Assembly (NCBI RefSeq): GCF_905475395.1
Contig: NC_058342.1
Span: 14,232,640-14,296,639, forward strand
DNA: 64,000 nucleotides
Source: Chrysoperla carnea
Taxonomy: Eukaryota; Arthropoda; Insecta; Neuroptera; Chrysopidae
Direction: 5' to 3'
The notes beneath the pieces were generated by a model. That model searched no databases, was not told the origin of the DNA, and was given only the letters and a program-made list of their open reading frames with translations. Positions 55,901 through 63,756 of the stretch are shown here, piece by piece; the first letter of the stretch is position 1; every line of letters begins with the position of its first letter. The translations under genes were made by a program, and so were the position numbers.

Positions 55901-57701
55901 TAAACGATTGATTACGTTAGTAAATAAATAAAATTAGATTAAAAATAAAACAAGTGAAAACAAACAATTGATTGAGTTAGTTGTGGAAATACCCTGTAGA
56001 GACAGTGTCGATTATCAGTGCATTATTTTTCATAAATCTGATAAGTTAAAAATACTATATTTATATCGACAAAGAAGCTTCTAAATTTTATGATATGAAT
56101 TGTAGCATTAATTGCAACATTCGACACTAATTGACAGCGCCGTGTTGGACACATAAGATTAGTGAGCATCATACTTCTATAATAAAACGCGAAGCGGTAT
56201 TGAAAATCGCGCAATGCGCGCTTTTTTTGCATTGTTTTCAATCTTGAATCTATCAATAAAAAAACTGAGAAGGGGGCGCGAAGCGCCTTTTATATATAAA
56301 GGGTATAAAGTTAAATATAAACTAAAGTCCAGCAGTTTACATTGCGACTTTAACAGTCGCAACCTATTAAAATCTATACTGGCTCGAATTTTTCCAATAA
56401 TGGGTCCCGACTATTTAAGTCGCTATGTAAACTGCTGGACTTGTTTTTTCCTTTTCAGTTTATATTTAACTTAACGGGTTTTTGATTTTTAAAATAATTT
56501 TTTATTTTACCCATTTTAGTTAAGATTTTAAAATACTTATTCAACGATACACCCCACTTACCATAGTTTGTCGACTTTCATTTTTAGCCTATGTATGTAT
56601 GTTTGAGGCGCTTTAGAGACCAAACGCGTGAACCGATCTTAATGATTATTACGGTAACCGATTTGTCTATTTAATTGCTATTCAATGATATCCCCACCTG
56701 ACATAGTTTGCCGACTTTCAGTTTTTTCTTTTTCTCATTATGGCATCTGATGGTCGCCATATTGAATTTTCATTATTGCCATATCTGTAGTAGTACTCGC
56801 AAAGTTAAGACAAATTAATTGACGTAAGAATCATCAAAATCAGCCGAGGCGTTTGGCCTCTAGTGAGTATAATAAAAACTTCGTTTTTAGGGGCAAATTT
56901 TTTTTTGTTTTTATATATAAATTTTGGGCTCATATTTTAAATTTTAACATGTGACGTTACAAAATTATTGATCCCACTTTACCCCTTATCAAATTATGTC
57001 ACATTTCGACCCCCTTCCCACCCACTTAACGTGTGACGTATTTAATTGATGATCCCTAAAAGGAGGCATGGTAGAGTTCAAAAGGACCAAGGATAACAAA
57101 CTTTTACACCTACAAATATCTCGTACCTCCAAAAGAGTTAGTTTTTTGGCCACTCTTTGTAAAAAGATTTTATTCATGCTGATTTTTCTCCGCAGGTTTG
57201 GATAAATTTGCAAAAGCAATGCTCGAACTATATATCAAACATAAACACATGACTGGCGAAATAAAACGTATGAAAGAGGAAAAACATTCATGTTTCGAGT
57301 ACGCTTACTGCTTAAAGAAAAAACTCAATCAACTCAAAGATCAAGCAACATGTCCTGGTACAACCGGGGCAACAACATCTAGTCAAACTCGAGCTCGTCG
57401 ATCGTTAAGTGAAAGTTCTACGCCGTTAAATACCACAGCCCTTCAAATTAATCAACACGCCATGAAAAAATCCAGTAGTTCTCAACATAATTCACGTAGT
57501 GCAAAAAAAATTGGTAACAAATTACCGATTTCCAGTGTGAAATTAAAAATTAATAGTAAAGCATCTTATAAAAGGGCTACGCCTCGCATTAATACTTCAT
57601 CACTTCATATGCATTCATCGTCATCGTTAGATGCACCACAAGTTGTGGAAGCGTATCGAAATCGTAATCGTATACGTAAATCATCGGTATCGAAAGATTA
57701 G
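31979..57701 (+). CDS. Large coiled-coil protein, possible centriolar Cep152/asterless-like
   Basis: Exons: 31979-32101, 32295-32403, 36899-37330, 38452-38979, 41211-41299, 42613-42777, 45237-45458, 47426-47659, 48991-50003, 51649-51731, 53200-53967 and 57196-57701. Every junction is GT-AG and in phase, giving 4272 nt and 1423 residues. Residues 1-75 are acidic; an EEEALEDQ...EELHDLLEGAF segment recalls the N-terminal Plk4-binding region of Cep152. Residues 90-220 are Ser/Thr-rich and about 330-1290 are nearly continuous heptad coiled coil. The C-terminus is basic and Ser-rich (RSLSESS, KKSSSS, RKSSVSKD). Four QT motifs (Q583, Q641, Q655, Q757) resemble LC8 dynein light chain sites. I do not recognise the protein with certainty; other centrosomal or structural coiled-coil proteins are possible. 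A poly(A) signal lies 70 bp after the stop. Confidence 0.85.
32480..32600. repeat. Fragment of the 'agtttacatggcgactttaac' hairpin family
   Basis: The blocks agtttacatggcgactttaac and ataatgggccccaactgtt match the left arm and centre of the hairpin element at 56308-56472, but the arms are decayed here. It lies in intron 2 of the coiled-coil gene. Confidence 0.5.
34330..34715 (+). repeat. Diverged duplicate of promoter block 8044-8435
   Basis: It is collinear with 8044-8435. Shared blocks are cgctc-gcrtgagttt, taacgatacacta, gtatggat, ttacattgaaaatttaa, caaatttaaata, gcaa-aagtttaattaatt, the tttaacgcc block, ctggaagcg and gactacgcaca. The position equivalent to the X-box reads GTTTTCATGATAAC (34347-34360), which still fits RYYNYYWWRRNRAC. 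The block abuts the inner edge of the composite element's left arm. Confidence 0.75.
34990..35307 (+). pseudogene. C-terminal fragment of a cysteine-rich (CXC-like) protein gene
   Basis: An open frame of about 106 codons (first ATG at 35059) contains a YTVWKTN segment and then the cluster CNNRCGCRKHDLKCTSLCIK, CFDNCSN. It ends in an acidic ESDSDTEGIDL tail and a stop at 35307. The CGCRK-GLKC-C-C-CSN pattern resembles the C-terminal zinc-binding knot of uncharacterised, often mobile-element-linked proteins in insects and cnidarians. There is no upstream start or splice acceptor with a matching body, so it is judged a captured 3' piece. An AATAAA follows at 35316. I do not know a function. Confidence 0.55.
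35316..35321 (+). promoter_or_regulatory. Poly(A) signal AATAAA of the captured fragment
   Basis: The hexamer lies 9 bases after the stop codon of the cysteine-rich frame. This supports the view that a real gene 3' end was captured, rather than a chance open frame. Confidence 0.5.
36691..36723. repeat. (TA)n microsatellite
   Basis: An almost pure TA run with one slip near its right end, in intron 2 of the coiled-coil gene, about 180 bp before the next exon. Confidence 0.9.
37380..37720 (+). repeat. Decayed MITE block plus retroposon 3' tail
   Basis: 37380-37540 carries ttggagaaaaaaacaccaaat and gaccggactttcattttttctcga, blocks shared with 4424-4520 and 48700-48860. It is followed by aaaatcggttcatccgtttt, aggcgctacgatgccacaga and a CA-rich array, ending in aacttataacacacc. 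This is the common arthropod retroposon tail. The two parts are probably independent insertions. Confidence 0.5.
39027..40262. mobile_element. Foldback element, arms about 380 bp
   Basis: The termini are tgcattaaattacaggagc (39027) and ctcctgtaatttagtgca (ending 40262). The inner arms are reverse complements through cagtatcacgtac, ttttaaggaaaa, ggtaatagtctttattgt, gacgatgacgatttact and agatatctctt-taatattt. A third diverged unit lies in the plus orientation at 39490-39650. The left terminus begins 48 bp after the donor of exon 38452-38979. No coding frame. Confidence 0.85.
40396..40640 (-). mobile_element. Helentron-like repeat, truncated (minus)
   Basis: The terminal palindrome block gtgaaaacaaacaattgatt, the subterminal inverted repeat (ccatgtata) and the core start tttgcgccttcacgggtaaacagtgatgtt are present, and the copy stops at aaaaatgtttcaaa. 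A small inner palindrome, acgcattcgtaatcaacac, mirrors the preceding gtgttgattacg and is unique to this copy. Confidence 0.8.
40735..40762. repeat. Poly(A) run
   Basis: About 27 adenines in a row follow AT-rich DNA and precede a sequence reading caccattttatcg. It could be the tail of a retroposed fragment, but no body is recognisable upstream. Confidence 0.6.
41410..42480. mobile_element. Foldback element with nested internal inverted units
   Basis: The outer arms contain aaatctacctctaacttggtgccgctag at left and its inverse ctagcggcaccaattttgatg at right. A further outer pair is taggtcg-aagta / gtcgcggtattt. Inside are repeated units of about 150 bp with 'ggtccattttgttgaatatttacag' and 'cgattccgtagttaaaatgtgg' on both strands. 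A shorter copy lies at 50585-51110. Confidence 0.8.
43070..43670 (+). repeat. Old repeat (plus) related to 21270-22500
   Basis: It reads collinearly as acgttcaggagcatgttttaa, gggtctatatgcacaatcctg, acacgacatcgatatcatga, gttgtaacttgaacattttt, tcttgaggatttgtgacac, ccgttaagcaatcgaaaatcgg, acaattgtttaagtgcacgg and ctcaccaagacctacaacg. The same blocks occur in reverse at 21270-22500. The class is unknown. Confidence 0.65.
43920..44260 (-). pseudogene. LTR-retrotransposon gag fragment, frame-broken
   Basis: Two overlapping minus frames encode parts of an insect gag-type domain. The downstream frame shows an FWVAEPGMWFAQLEAQF segment and a TKYNYVIANLE segment. These match the PxFW-P-xWFxQxExQF and TKYxYV pattern of gypsy-like Gag in insects. 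The homology moves between frames near 44125, consistent with a small indel. No protease, polymerase or LTR is visible nearby, so it is a dead remnant in an intron of the coiled-coil gene. Confidence 0.75.
44427..44996 (+). mobile_element. Helentron/DINE-like repeat, complete, (GTCT)n array
   Basis: It runs from tttataccatgtatatgaaa to gttttcacttgtttt and has all blocks in order. The GTCT array (44562-44592) is the longest of that type in the window and is broken by one GTC. The subterminal inverted repeat reads tatacatagtat, and the palindrome caattaacgcagtcaattg carries one change. It is a good reference copy of the family. Confidence 0.92.
45580..46060 (+). mobile_element. Helentron/DINE-like repeat, variant-tail subfamily (plus)
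   Basis: The start is taccctgtataaatgtaata and the core runs to cttatctgcaaggacgcaaa. It is then followed, as at 11340-11445, by a tail with ccattttctccgaaactatg and tacctttaactagcggtctt. The (GTCY)n array is only cggttgtccgtcta. The tail leads into the tandem duplications that start at 46062. Confidence 0.8.
46062..46399 (+). repeat. Tandem duplication, unit about 170-182 bp
   Basis: Unit 1 is 46062-46217 and unit 2 is 46231-46399. They differ by a 13-bp insertion in unit 2 and few substitutions. Each unit ends in a decayed Helentron-type terminus (aacaattaactcagtcaatt), so the duplication includes one element end. The very high similarity implies a recent event. Confidence 0.85.
46417..46767 (+). 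repeat. Second adjacent tandem duplication, period 194 bp
   Basis: 46417-46573 and 46611-46767 are nearly identical (about six differences). Shared blocks include gcgctttataggaattacac, ccgtaactaggctcgaacta and ggtcacggacttaccgta. The array lies directly after the 46062-46399 duplication, within the same intron of the coiled-coil gene. The function is unknown. Confidence 0.85.
48000..48470 (+). repeat. Retroposon-type repeat (SINE or non-LTR 3' tail)
   Basis: It begins gtagctgagccccgcggtgttacccgcg and contains the block accgggataaaaagcctatg. It ends ggtgccaaatttgagccaga, cgcgttcagccgttctaacgtgattgagtaacaaatatccattcatccatcc, then aactttcacg. This layout is the widespread arthropod retroposon tail. 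It is diverged from the 15690-16140 copy. Confidence 0.6.
50070..50480 (+). pseudogene. Non-LTR retrotransposon RNase H domain relic
   Basis: The plus frames read FYTDGSKLE (first RNase H catalytic Asp in TDGS), then a FRLPDHYTVYQA segment and finally FPGQKDIPGY. These correspond to the TDGSK, LP-x-x-x-VFQAE and WVPGHxxIxGN landmarks of Jockey-like RNase H domains. Frames shift and stops intervene, so it is inactive. It begins 70 bp after the donor of the large coiled-coil exon, in the following intron. Confidence 0.75.
50585..51110. mobile_element. Foldback element, shorter copy of 41410-42480
   Basis: The inverted ends cttagtgccgctagaaagtt and ctctctagcggcaccaagtt are present, with the interior ggccagaaacgtatactcgg and its inverse. 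About half the length of the larger copy is present; the repeated middle units are missing. Confidence 0.8.
52230..52640 (-). mobile_element. Helentron/DINE-like repeat, variant-tail fragment (minus)
   Basis: It contains the inverse of the core (cgccctcacgggtaaacagtgatgtt, ttgttctatctctaacggtttacaagatgg), and upstream the variant tail (ccaatagttgaagttaacctg) twice in opposed orientation, at 52225-52260 and 52435-52465. The start and the microsatellite are missing. Confidence 0.65.
54267..55348 (+). pseudogene. Tc1/mariner-like transposon, dead, with nested MITE
   Basis: The terminal inverted repeats are agccatattttatgtcggta at left and the inverse of atatcgacataaaagatggt at right. The plus frames show an N-terminal helix (MNRFTPKPHNEIVTLYIEN), a EAVRESIAQ linker typical of these transposases, a MTDEAH segment with the first DDE-type Asp, and a terminal GGHLIDVVFKN. 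Most of the catalytic domain is deleted and stops interrupt the rest. A 411-bp MITE (54449-54859) sits in the N-terminal region. Confidence 0.75.
54449..54859. mobile_element. MITE nested in the mariner copy
   Basis: The termini ggggctgtacttaaattacg and cgtaatttaagtactgcccc are inverted over at least 24 bp, followed by C-rich (left) and CCCTCCC-type (right) sequence. It is flanked by TTAG on both sides, a likely target-site duplication. Removing it would rejoin the transposase-like frame, which shows that it inserted after the mariner copy. Confidence 0.85.
55948..56015 (-). mobile_element. Helentron-like terminal fragment (nested)
   Basis: It reads acaagtgaaaacaaacaatt, then gattgagttagttgtggaaataccctgtagagacagtgt. 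This is the family terminus with its subterminal repeat only, inside the MITE-like element at 55624-57055. Confidence 0.7.
56308..56472. mobile_element. Hairpin MITE, arms about 50 bp
   Basis: The arms pair as aagttaaatataaact / agtttatatttaactt and gtccagcagtttacat / atgtaaactgctggac. The symmetry continues through gcgactttaacagtcg and gactatttaagtcg. The loop reads ttaaaatctatactggctcg. A decayed relative is at 32480-32600. Confidence 0.85.
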
Positions 57702-57770
57702 ACGTAGGCGTTTTTTTTTCTTAGGTAGTATTAAAATCGATATATATTTTTGGATCGTGAGTAAATCGGA

Positions 57771-57776
57771 AATAAA
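57771..57776 (+). promoter_or_regulatory. Poly(A) signal AATAAA of the coiled-coil gene
   Basis: This is the first canonical hexamer after the stop codon at 57701. It lies 70 bp downstream in AT-rich DNA. A second hexamer occurs near 58288 and could serve a longer 3' UTR. Confidence 0.55.
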
Positions 57777-57779
57777 CAC

Positions 57780-59516
57780 GAATTAACTATTTAGTATGAT
57801 CTTTAATTTGCTTTCTAGTATTTTTAAACACCCTTCTGCAGAATTATTTTGGAAATAGAGTACTTCAGATGAACTCATGATTTTTTTACTTTAGAATTCA
57901 AAGCTTCTGTAATAATAGTACTACCTAAATCTTTTGTGAAATCGCTAGTATCGGGTAGTAATGATGGTTTCGGATTTTTTATGCATATCATATTAAAAAA
58001 TTTAAAATTCGCGCTATAAATATGTATTTTTTTTTAAAATTCCAGTGGAGCTTCTCAAGTTTCTCAAACTACTCTAGAAATAATAGTATCATGTGTTTTT
58101 CTCCGATTTACATCAATACGTAAAAATAACTTAAAAAATTTTTAGTTTAATTATTGAACGCGTGAAAATTGTATGTAAGTTATGTTTTTGTTTTGTAATT
58201 TTCATTTAAAAATTGTACGTATTGTTTTGAAATTTTCATTCTCAAGTTATATAATTTATTGCCATATTTTTTATTTTATAATGTTAAAAAAATAAAACGA
58301 TGACATCTTTTTACTGTGTCATATTTTTTTAAAATATACATTTCGTTAATTATCTTTTTTTTAAAAATAATTTTTTTGTTTTTGTATTAATAACTATGTA
58401 AAAATTTGTTTATAAACATGGACCATTTAATTTATAATATTCTTGATAAAAGAAAGTGTACAAATTAACTGTGATATTGTCTATTGATTTAATGATAACA
58501 ACGAAAAACTATTTTCATTTTTAATAAAAAAAAATATTTGAAATAAGTATGTTGAAATTTTTTGTTTTTATTTTGGCCCTAAAAAATGTCTTGAATAGTT
58601 ACATACATCGTCATAAACGCCGCCCTTTGGATGCTGTACTACTTTATGAGATAGAAGTAAGTATGAAGTAGAATCAACGCCTGTGGTCGAACTAGCTATA
58701 CGGGAATTTGGGATAATTCCCGGTTTCCCATAAATGAAAAACGGGCAAACGAGTTTTATGTAGTTTCCAGCCTTTAACACTGATGCGCTGTTTTACGCCA
58801 TAAATTTTATTTTATGCTATATGGATCCTTACATATATAATATTGAAAATAAAATAACAAAAGTACAAATTGTCCAACTACAGTTGTTGTGTAGAAAGAG
58901 AATTTGTTGAAACCTACTACGAGATTGGTTTTGGTCCATAAATATTTTTGTTTATGTGATTAGTTCTAAAAAAATGAAATAGCTAAAAAGCAAAAGAGAA
59001 AAAATCAACAAAATCTAGTTCGTCATTTGTGAACCTAAAAATTTAATAACTTTTCATGAATGATTGATAAAAAACTAATGTAATAAAAATCGTCAATAAA
59101 ATGAATGTTGGATTATTGATGCGCGACCTCTGGAGCAATAAAGTAACTCAACATAATAAAATGTAGACAAAAGTCCAAACAATCGCCGCGGCCGATCAAA
59201 TCGATGCTAGTACTATCCGTTTACCTTTTTTTATGTTTTGGATCCTACTATAAGTTCCCGGTGGGTCACATACCGCCAGTCATATCATAAAATATCCATC
59301 TAGACACATATCCAGATAAATAAACTCGATGACGAATGTAATCGTACTACAGAACCACAAGACAATGAAACCTTAAGAGTTAAAATTGATTACTGTTCAT
59401 TGCCGACCCTTTCAACCCTATGCGTAAAGCGATAGGGTATGATAATAATTTTGGGCTACATTTTCAAAAAGGTGAAAGGTGAAATTACGACAATTTTTTA
59501 ATATTTCTATTTAGAG
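57780..59516. other. 3' flank, nothing recognised
   Basis: AT-rich DNA without a supportable gene or named repeat. Short frames such as 58568-58780 on the minus strand show no domain. It may include the distal 3' UTR of the coiled-coil gene. Confidence 0.5.
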
Positions 59517-59706
59517 CATAGAGATAATATCATAAATCTGCAAGTCACCACCTAAACGATCGATTACAGTAGAAAGAGATAAATAAAGTAGGCTCGTTTA
59601 GCTGTCTTCGTCTATCTTATATGCCTACAATTTCTGTCCCTTTCTTTTCAAGAATTCACTTATTGCGTTTCTTATTTCTATACAGCTCTATGGTAATACC
59701 TCTATG
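59517..59706. mobile_element. MITE, CATAGAGATAATA family (inverse orientation)
   Basis: The termini catagagataatatcata and agctctatggtaatacctctatg bracket 190 bp. The interior is the reverse of the copies at 26230 and 28492 (gaattcacttattgcgtttc), including the acagaaattgtaggc-type block seen there. Confidence 0.85.
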
Positions 59707-61990
59707 ATTTGGAAGCTAGCGCTTCATAGCACATGTGACTCACATGTCAAAAAAAATATAATAATTAAACTGTCAATAAATTTTTCCTAGATCGGTACCA
59801 AAAAATGAAAATTGGGAGTTTGAAAACGATTCGAAAACTACCAATGAAAATTTTATTTTTACATTTTTATGGAAAATAACAATAAATTTACAGGAAAGTC
59901 ACCAAAAATTAGTACAATTTTTTTTTGTATTTTCTTCATTTTTTTTCTTTCTTTGTGTAAATTAAAAAATTAAGTACAGACGACAACAAATAAAAGACTC
60001 CGCTCTAAATACACAACATCGTTATCAATATAAAAAAGTTTATTTATTTTTTGAAATTTTTTTTCTTTTAAAATTCTTTCGTTACTTTTGACCTTAGGCC
60101 CACACAATCAAATCAAAATCTTATTGTTGAGCAGAATTTTTTTATGAATTACAATATTACTTACATAATAAAATAGAACAGATGAGGGGGGAGGAGAATG
60201 ATGTCATCTTTAACTTTTCTATTCTATTATCAAAAATCATTAAAGTGAAACTCTTCATTTTAATACCTATCTTGAACTATTTTTGAATTTGTCATTTACA
60301 CAATTTTTCCCGAACACCCTATACAATGAACCAATTTTTTTATTTCATAACGGCTAATAATAGCGAAGGCAATATAGAATACTTAAAACTTCTCTCTACT
60401 TGGATGAGTCAAAGGTTTGTGACCCAAAAATTTTGGGTCTGACTCTCTGCAGAGCAAATGAAGTTATAGAACTCTGCCGAGGCCAGAGGTGATAAAGAAT
60501 TACTAAAGTTTATCTCTACCGGTAATTCTCACAAGACTTCTAGTTTGCTTAAAGGGGTTCCTCATTCTGTACAAGAGGACTCCTTATAGGCTTCTAATTA
60601 TGGTCAACGAAAGTCTTCCGATTTACTGCAAACTTTAAAATACGATAAAATGTTAGAAGAAAACCAAAGAGAAGTTCAAAAGTTCAACTTTCCCAAGGAC
60701 TACGAGTACGTTTATTACGTTTAGCACCCTATATGAAGAAAATATCACGAAAGGAATGCAAAAAGAAAACAAAAAATTAAATTAAATTTGAAATTATAAT
60801 TAAAGGAATGAACAAAAAAAAGATTTCAAAAGATTAAATTTCTTATTTTAATAATAATTGGTTTTTGTGAAGACTTCTTTATTAATTTAGGTACTTCTGG
60901 GAAAAATTACTTAAACCAAACAAAATTATACAAATGGCAAAACTTAAAACTAAAGCGAAAATTGTCAAAATTATCACAATCAAGTGAGAGTAATATGATT
61001 TTTGAGAAATCGTCATTGCAGAACAGAATCAATAAGAAAAAATGAAATTCCCTTTTCTATATAAACATAACAAAAATTCCCTATCTGTTTTTTGAAGTAT
61101 CAATTTGAATTTCTATTTCAAAAATACAGGAAAAAATATTTCCTTACGTAAATCGAAGCTGAGATTATGTACATTTACGAGTTATATATTTTAATGTTTA
61201 AAAAAACGCAAAAACGGTCGTTCTCAAGCATAAAAATAATTTTAACCCTTCAGGATGATTTTGCGTAGAGATTATCTCAGGGTTATTTTAAAACGATTAA
61301 TTTTTAAATTTCAAATGGAATGATCACTAGAAAATATTTTTACCTTCACAAAATTTTATGCTTTACAGAATCGTAAAGCATGAAATAGTAATAGTAATAT
61401 GATTTTTGAGAAATCGTCATTGCAGAACAGAATCAGCAAAATTTGGCAACAAAAAAATTTTATTTGTTTGATAATATAGGGGTTCTACAGATACCGCTAC
61501 CTTCCAGCCAGGTCTGCATTTTTGTATAAGGATTTTATACCCAAAAATGTCTACCAGCTCTTCTACTATTTCTGCTAAGCCACTGCTTACAAAAAGAAAA
61601 CACGAGATGGCACAAAGGTCATCCGTCAACAATACTTTACTAGTGTATACAGTCATCCAGAGGCGGATTATCTATAAAGCAAAGTAGATACATGTCTACA
61701 GATTTACAACACTGCGGAATATACATGCGCGCGCATCAAACTATTTTCGCGATAGTATTTGTATGCAGTGCTGAATTTAGGATTAGGCACGTGAGGCCCG
61801 TGTCTAAAACCGGCAAAATTTTCGGAAAGTCAAAGTTTTAAAGATGTAATAATTCAATGGCAATCCGATTTTTTTCAATAACTTGTATTGAATGATTAAA
61901 TTTATTTTTAAATTTGCCGCAATGTTAATTCTTTAAAAGATCAATAGGCTTTTGTCAATATTATCAACAAAGAATGATGAATTGAAAAAT
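59707..61990. other. Intergenic stretch, little recognised
   Basis: No supportable gene. It contains an exact 43-bp direct repeat (60989-61031 and 61393-61435) bracketing 361 bp that have no terminal symmetry. The interval 60400-60720 is less AT-rich and has broken short frames (for example around ctgccgaggccagaggtgat) but no domain that I can name. Confidence 0.5.
60989..61435. repeat. Exact 43-bp direct repeat pair, 404 bp apart
   Basis: The two 43-mers, each containing atgatttttgagaaatcgtc and ending in gcagaacagaatca, are identical at every base. Each is followed by a different sequence. In such AT-rich DNA an exact 43-mer is not a chance match. It could be a recent local duplication or a large target-site duplication. 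Confidence 0.8.
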
Positions 61991-62539
61991 TTTTATAGGT
62001 ACCATGTATATGAAATATACACAGTATATTAAGTTTAGTCCCAATTGTTTGTGACGCTTAAAAATATTGATGCTATGAAAAAAATTTTTTTATAGGTGTT
62101 CATAAAATCACCTAATTAGTTCATTTCCGGTTGTCTGCCTGTCGTCTGTCTGTCATTACTCAAAAACGAAAAGAGATATTAAGCTGAAATTTTTATAGCG
62201 TACTCAGGACGTAAAAAGCAGTAAAAAGTGAGGTCAAGTTCGTAAATAAGCAACATAGGTCAATTAAGTCTTGGATCCGTAGGACCCATCTTGTAAACCA
62301 TTAGAGATAGAACAAAAGTTTAGTGTAAAAAAATAAAAAACTTTTGGTTGAACCATTTTTTCGTAAGCATCACTGTTTACACGTAAGAGCGCAAATTGTA
62401 TAGTATGTATGTTATGGCTATATCAGTTATATATGTGTGACATGCATGTATGTATAATGTGGCAGAGTAATTACACTGTCTATACATGGTATTTTAATTT
62501 TAACAATTAGCTCAGTCAATTGTTTGTTTTCTCTTCTTT
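61991..62539 (+). mobile_element. Helentron/DINE-like repeat, near-complete (plus)
   Basis: The start aggtaccatgtatatgaaat, the GTCT array near 62140, the full core, the subterminal tatacatggtat and the palindrome caattagctcagtcaattg lead to ttgttttctcttctttt. A local 14-bp duplication of the gacgtaaaaag block occurs near 62210. Confidence 0.87.
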
Positions 62540-62844
62540 TAACACATTTATGATCGAATGTTTTTTAATATTTGTATTTTCAGTGAAATTAATCTCGTTG
62601 TACATAAAACATCTCATTTCATAAAATTTTATACATAAAAATTAAAAAATATTTGAAAATTAGATTTCAATAATTTCAATAATCACTCTTTTATTAACTG
62701 ATAATGGAATATTAGGATTAGGATACCAAAAAAGAAAAATTAATAATAATCACTCCCTCACAAAGCCCAAAGAACGGCACTCCCTCACAAAGCAAATATC
62801 AAACCGTTCCCAGGGCGGTGAACATCAGATAGCTGGCTGCGTTA

Positions 62845-63125
62845 AAGCGGGGCTATATATTTTGTTATTTTAGTAATTACTTAGTTCGAATGCAGCAAAA
62901 TTTTTTTTGAATATTAATTTGCTATGGATTTTTTTAAATATTAATATATATTTCATTTTTGCTATCTTGAACGTTTCCTATTTTATTTTTTGATAACTCT
63001 GTATTGTTTTAATTACGAATGGTTAGGTTGAGTTTGTCGACTATAGAGATGTTGGTTGGGTTCTGAAGTTTTTAGAACTTGGTTTCAAAAATGGGACACT
63101 ATTACAGAAAACGGAGATATTATCG
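62845..63125 (+). repeat. Dispersed repeat (copy of 30255-30525)
   Basis: It is collinear with 30255-30525 in the blocks acttagttcgaatgcagca, tattttattttttgataact, ctgtattgttttaattacga and cactattacagaaaacggag, and has an extra ~25-bp segment. No coding content is seen. Confidence 0.6.
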
Positions 63126-63129
63126 TCGT

Positions 63130-63700
63130 AAACTATATATAAAAGTTTAAGTTATAATTTTTAGACGAAGAAACAAAGGTATAAAGTTCGAAAAATTTAA
63201 GCAGTAAGTCGGATTTGAATGCGATTTTCGGCATTCGATTCGTTAGAGCGTCAGGAAATTTTGTGACCTGGTCTGATTTATAAGAAATTAAAAATATGCA
63301 ATTAGCATAATTACTATGCATTTTATAATTGCATTTTAAATTTAGCGTTAATATCTCCTCCTGGAGTTTTCGTCCCGATATTCGTGTTCAGCGATTCCAA
63401 AAACTCTCTAGTAACGAGTTTGGACCTATTATATGGCGAATTTCTCGAAAACTCCAGGAGGCGACGAAGATACTGTTGTACCATGTACCTCTGAGAACAA
63501 TTCTGTCACGATATTTGTGTTCAGCGACTCTAAAAAACCTCGTGTAACGAATTTGGACCGATTATATAACAAATTTCCTCAAAACTCCACTAGACGACGA
63601 GTAACCGTATACCCTGAGCACCAGGTACCTCTGAGACCAATTCTGTCACAATATTCGTGTTCAGCGACCTCAAAAACCTCCGTGTTTCAAGTCATGTTCA
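63130..63700. repeat. Tandem array, three units of 133-140 bp, with flanking block
   Basis: Units centred on gttcagcg at 63386, 63519 and 63659 share atattYgtgttcagcgaYtc, ctcgtgtaacgaatttggac and aaactccaSKagRcgacga. The left flank (tgaatgcgattttcggcattcga) matches the arm of the 6165-6965 repeat, so both belong to one family. Short frames through the array come from the periodicity. Confidence 0.75.
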
Positions 63701-63756
63701 TCACTATTAACCGAATTGTGAATTTAATATTAACGGTAAATTTAAAATGCAATTAT

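Larger units (their letters stand above)
55624..57055. mobile_element. Large MITE-like element with nested insertions
   Basis: The left end ttaagggccatccataaatt acgtcat and the right end acgtgtgacgtatttaattgatgatccctaa are inverted. Each is followed inward by C-rich tracts and 'gtcacat' blocks, as in a very common insect MITE type. The interior is enlarged to 1.4 kb by a Helentron terminus (55948-56015), an AATT run and the hairpin at 56308-56472. Confidence 0.65.

Noticed and set aside
58568..58780. Minus-strand frame of 70 codons in the 3' flank
   Set aside because: No recognisable motif, no neighbours, and a length expected by chance in a less AT-rich patch.
61417..61656. Minus-strand frame of 79 codons
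   Set aside because: No family resemblance; it begins inside one member of the 43-bp repeat pair, and no promoter or splice context is seen.
63370..63690. CRISPR-like spaced repeats
   Set aside because: Units of 133-140 bp are contiguous and diverged, with no constant spacer. The context is an insect genome.
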